Below are positions 61,708 to 64,000 of a DNA stretch of 64,000 bases, in pieces (the stretch's first letter is position 1; the number at the start of each line of letters is the position of its first letter). Position numbers and translations under genes: made by a program. This DNA is from Rhizobium sp. CG5 (GTDB lineage: Bacteria; Pseudomonadota; Alphaproteobacteria; Rhizobiales; Rhizobiaceae), in assembly GCF_023701945.1 (NCBI RefSeq), contig NZ_JABAEF010000021.1, forward strand, positions 48,461 to 112,460, read 5' to 3'. The notes below the pieces were generated by a model, which made no database searches, had not been told where the DNA came from, and saw only the letters and a program-made list of their open reading frames with translations.

Positions 61708-62370
61708 TCAGGATGCGGCTTTATCCACCGGAACGCTCAGATCGGGCGAATTGATCAGCCTGAGGATGACGCCCATGAAGCGCTCCAGTTCGCTGCTGCT
61801 GGCGGACTGCTTCAGATCACCATGGGCGAAAGCATTGCGTTTTGCCGCCATGGTGCGGAGAAATGCGGCTTCCGATGGCAGTATGATGCCCTCGGACGCA
61901 AACAATTCGATGATCCGACCGGGCGATTGAGGCCTTGCGAAATCATCCGGTCTTCTTGAGCGGCCGAGCGCTTCCAAGGCGGCCCATGCCATCAGAAGGG
62001 CTGCTTCGGGATCGGTCAGCACGAGTTTCGATGCCCGTTCAAGAACCGTTGTTATGCTCGCCTCGTCAGCCTGGGCTATGTCCGGCGACGAGGGGCCAGA
62101 GCCCAGCACCAGATGAAGTTTCCAGTCCGGGACGTCTTTCAGGGCCTGCTGCAGTTGCGCCACCCGTGCCGCATCGCGCGGCCCTTCATGGGCAATCTCG
62201 ATCACAAGCTTGGGGCTTTTTCCGATCGCGATGCCATCGGCACTGAAGGACTTCAACGGGTCCGGCAGCAGCGATGCGCTTGGTTCGACAATCACGTCAT
62301 AGCCTTCTTCCGTGAGCTTGCTGGCCGTGGCGGCAAATATGTCTGTCGCTGTTTGTCTGGTGAGTGTCAA
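61708..62370 (-). CDS. AHJR-type nuclease-like domain fused to a HEPN-like domain
   Basis: 220 residues. The first about 110 residues (GYDVIVEPSASLLPDPLKSF, SADGIAIGKSPKLVIEIAHE) look like a small PD-(D/E)xK fold of the AHJR type, though the expected Lys of the ExK motif is Ala (EIA). The last about 100 residues are helical (AALLMAWAALEALG) and end in KRNAFAHGDL, an R-x4-H motif as in HEPN RNases. The start is TTG in TTGA, overlapping the RusA-like gene's stop by 4 bases, with AGGA 9 bases upstream. Role unknown; a defence or repair function is inference. Confidence 0.7.
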   Translation of the reverse strand: MTLTRQTATDIFAATASKLTEEGYDVIVEPSASLLPDPLKSFSADGIAIGKSPKLVIEIAHEGPRDAARVAQLQQALKDVPDWKLHLVLGSGPSSPDIAQADEASITTVLERASKLVLTDPEAALLMAWAALEALGRSRRPDDFARPQSPGRIIELFASEGIILPSEAAFLRTMAAKRNAFAHGDLKQSASSSELERFMGVILRLINSPDLSVPVDKAAS

Positions 62371-62783
62371 GAGCGTAGGTCCTCATGAGGATCGTTCGAT
62401 ACACGGATATAGAGAGCAGGTTTCGGGCCGAGCATACATGCGGCCAAGGTCACGGATGGATCACGAAACGGAAAAACGCGCCCCTTCTCGAACTTTTGTA
62501 CCACAATACGTTCGATTTGCTCATCATCTTGATAAAGATGGCTGCTCATCGCGTCGAGTGTCAGTTTGACGATGTTGTCGACGTCGCCGGTCATTCGCTC
62601 CTCCGGATAGTAGTAGAGAGTGACGGCCAGGGCCTTGTCGGTGACGAAGTGCATCTCTGGCAGTTTGCTCTGGCTTGCCTGCCGAACCAGGTCTTTCCAT
62701 TCCTGTTTGGCCCTTGAGTTTTCCCGTTGGAAGGACACGGGCGTTCCGAGGATGATGAACTCAAACGGAAATTCGGGTTCCAA
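62367..62783 (-). CDS. RusA-like Holliday junction resolvase family protein
   Basis: 138 residues from a TTG at 62783, chosen for GAGG 8 bases upstream; GTG at 62789 is an alternative. The RusA core is visible: FEFIILGTPVSFQ at the start, MTGDVDNIVKLTLDAM (metal Asp residues) and LYQDDEQIERIVVQK (Asp pair and Lys). RusA enzymes cut four-way junctions and usually sit in prophages; no phage gene is near. It is coupled to the following AHJR/HEPN-like gene. The C-terminus extends about 25 residues beyond the usual end. Confidence 0.82.
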   Translation of the reverse strand: MEPEFPFEFIILGTPVSFQRENSRAKQEWKDLVRQASQSKLPEMHFVTDKALAVTLYYYPEERMTGDVDNIVKLTLDAMSSHLYQDDEQIERIVVQKFEKGRVFPFRDPSVTLAACMLGPKPALYIRVSNDPHEDLRS

Positions 62784-62976
62784 GCGCACGCCCTCGGGTT
62801 TTGGTGTTCTTCAATCGGGAGTTTAGTACGCCCATTGTTTGCGTCAACTGCCTATGGCGTGGGCTGACAACAGCGGCAATGACGCGTTCGTGACGGGCTT
62901 TCGCCTTGCCAAACGGCGTGGGGCATCGTTAGAACACGACCTATATTCCGTCCCCCTATGTTTGAGAGATTACGCC

Positions 62977-63675
62977 ATGCCGTCGGAAATATTGCTGTCC
63001 CGGAGAGGCTTCGTGCTGGCCGGGGCGCTCGCCGCCCTGTCCGGCTGTGCCAGCACCCTGCCGGGCGGCCGCAATGCGCCTGTTCCCGCCATGGCCCGCC
63101 GGCCCATCGTGCCGCCGACGCCGGAGGAACTGGCGATCACCTACGGTCCGGTCGAAGACGGCGGTTTCGTCCTGCCGCCCATTCCCTATGAGAAGATGGA
63201 TCCGCAGTTCTACCGCCAGCGCGTCCTCGATCCGACCGGCGAGCGGCCGGGCACCGTCGTCGTCGATACGCCGTCGCGTTTCCTCTATGTGGTCGAGCCG
63301 GGCGGCACGGCGATGCGCTACGGCGTCGGTATCGGCCGCGATGGGTTTGCCTGGCAGGGCGAGGGCGTCATCCACTGGCGCCAGACCTGGCCGCGCTGGA
63401 AGCCGCCGAACGAAATGGTGGCCCGCCAGCCGGACCTTGAGAAATACTCGATCGCCAATGGCGGCATGGAGCCGGGCCTGCGCAATCCGCTCGGTGCCTG
63501 CGCGCTCTACATCTTCCAGAATGGCCAGGACACGCTCTACCGCCTGCACGGCTCGCCGGACTGGGCCTCGATCGGCAAGGCGAGTTCGTCGGGCTGCGTG
63601 CGGCTGATCAACCAGGACGTCATCGACCTCTACGCCCGCGTGCCCTTCAAGGCCCGCATCGTGGTCCGCCAGTAG
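62977..63675 (+). CDS. L,D-transpeptidase lipoprotein (YkuD fold)
   Basis: 232 residues. SRRGFVLAGALAALSGCAS combines a Tat-like RR pair and a lipobox (LSGC), so it is probably a membrane-anchored lipoprotein. The YkuD domain runs from about 90 to 230: TVVVDTPSRFLYVVEPGG, YRLHGSPDWASIGKASSSGC and VRLINQDVIDLY with catalytic His and Cys. It crosslinks peptidoglycan by 3-3 bonds or attaches proteins to it. Start at 62977 is decided by the signal sequence. Confidence 0.94.
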   Translation: MPSEILLSRRGFVLAGALAALSGCASTLPGGRNAPVPAMARRPIVPPTPEELAITYGPVEDGGFVLPPIPYEKMDPQFYRQRVLDPTGERPGTVVVDTPSRFLYVVEPGGTAMRYGVGIGRDGFAWQGEGVIHWRQTWPRWKPPNEMVARQPDLEKYSIANGGMEPGLRNPLGACALYIFQNGQDTLYRLHGSPDWASIGKASSSGCVRLINQDVIDLYARVPFKARIVVRQ

Positions 63676-63776
63676 ACGCCAAAACGCCGCGGATGGCCGC
63701 GGCGAGGAGGGTGCCTACGAAATAGCGGCAATCTCCCGCTTCTCCCCGAGGCACGGCTATCGCCTATAGAACGATT

Positions 63777-63874
63777 CCCCTCCCAAACCCTCCCCACAAG
63801 GGGGAGGGCTTAACCTGGTCGCAACTCTTGGTGGTGGAGCCGAACAGCTTCCACGAGTCTTCTCCCCCCTTGTG
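63777..63874. repeat. Palindromic intergenic element, inverted and truncated copy
   Basis: Reverse-complement relative of 17569-17693: it shares TTCCACGAGTCTTCT and CCCTCCCCACAAGGGGGAGG with GCTTAA. The right end stops after CTCCCCCCTTGTG, where the expected GGGGAG arm is replaced by CAGGGCTATCGC and the transposase end. Confidence 0.75.
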
Positions 63875-63879
63875 CAGGG

Positions 63880-64000
63880 CTATCGCATATGGCCGAGAGC
63901 GGTGATGAGATAGTCGTCGTTCCAGGCGCATTTCTTGATGCGATGGCTGATCGGAATCTTTGGGCCGTCGATGCTCTGGAGGATGTTTCGAGCGATCCGG
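63880..64000 (-). mobile_element. Transposase, C-terminal end (cut by window edge)
   Basis: 39 residues are visible, ending in a TAG at 63880: RIARNILQSIDG, HRIKKCAWNDDYLITALGHM and a final R. The pattern resembles the C-terminus of ISAs1-type transposases, but the assignment is tentative on so short a piece. The insertion sequence abuts a truncated palindromic repeat. Confidence 0.6.

Noticed and set aside
63685..63704. Hairpin CGCCGCGG-atgg-CCGCGGCG after the L,D-transpeptidase gene
   Set aside because: Without a T-run and in GC-rich DNA; cannot be called a terminator with confidence.

Overview
The window looks like a chromosomal segment of an alphaproteobacterium of the order Hyphomicrobiales, most likely Rhizobiaceae (Rhizobium/Agrobacterium/Ensifer relatives). 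This rests on high GC, the rhizobial aa3 oxidase gene order (coxB-coxA-ctaB-small coxF-like-ctaG-coxC, then DUF983-surf1 and ispH), a rhizobial-type flagellin, DUF1344/DUF1993/DUF930/RT0821 family proteins, a bioMNY biotin transporter, and intergenic palindromic repeats of the RIME type.

Layout. 1-6.8 kb: three methyl-accepting chemotaxis proteins (the first cut by the window edge) and a DUF4424 protein. 6.8-11.1 kb: dxs with a YcxB-like gene, a pirin, and a HepT/MntA toxin-antitoxin pair. 11.1-14.8 kb: a TAXI-type TRAP transporter (DUF1850, fused permease, binding protein). 15.1-17.4 kb: xseB, a histone-deacetylase-family hydrolase, a thioesterase and a secreted protein. 17.8-22.9 kb: a PQQ island (sorbosone-dehydrogenase-like enzyme plus pqqABCDE). 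23.4-26 kb: a frameshifted DUF930 gene and bioY-bioN-bioM. 26-35 kb: a YcaQ-like protein, a lone flagellin, DUF1993, ribBA, aroC and a large GGDEF-EAL protein. 35-43.5 kb: DUF1344, histidine phosphatase, fabI, a DnaJ-like protein, pdxH, a polysaccharide deacetylase, TauE/SafE and an MFS exporter. 43.6-50.6 kb is a patchwork accessory stretch: orphan gene, D,D-carboxypeptidase, MazG-like gene between direct repeats, TetR/SDR pair, ParDE, frameshifted acetyltransferase. 50.6-61.7 kb: tldD, an IalB-like protein, the cytochrome aa3 oxidase operon and its assembly genes, ispH. 61.7-64 kb: a two-gene nuclease-like cassette (RusA plus an AHJR/HEPN-like protein), an L,D-transpeptidase and the end of a transposase.

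How parts work together. The pqq operon makes the cofactor that the neighbouring sugar-dehydrogenase-like protein probably uses. BioM, BioN and BioY form one ECF transporter. The cox block supplies the three core subunits of aa3 oxidase, heme O synthesis (CtaB), copper delivery (CtaG) and assembly (Surf1); an FNR/FixK-like site lies directly upstream of coxB. dxs and ispH are two enzymes of the same isoprenoid (MEP) pathway, far apart in the window.

The most notable non-gene signals are: a 264-bp palindromic element present twice with compensating base changes; a SoxR-like promoter with a 19-bp spacer in front of the MFS gene; three types of intergenic palindromic repeat, two of them present in two copies; a 108-bp direct repeat flanking a MazG-like gene; and two genes each broken by one small indel. 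The most interesting gene-level candidate is the translationally coupled RusA-AHJR/HEPN pair at 61.7-62.8 kb. All functional calls come from reading motifs and gene order by eye; no database search was run.
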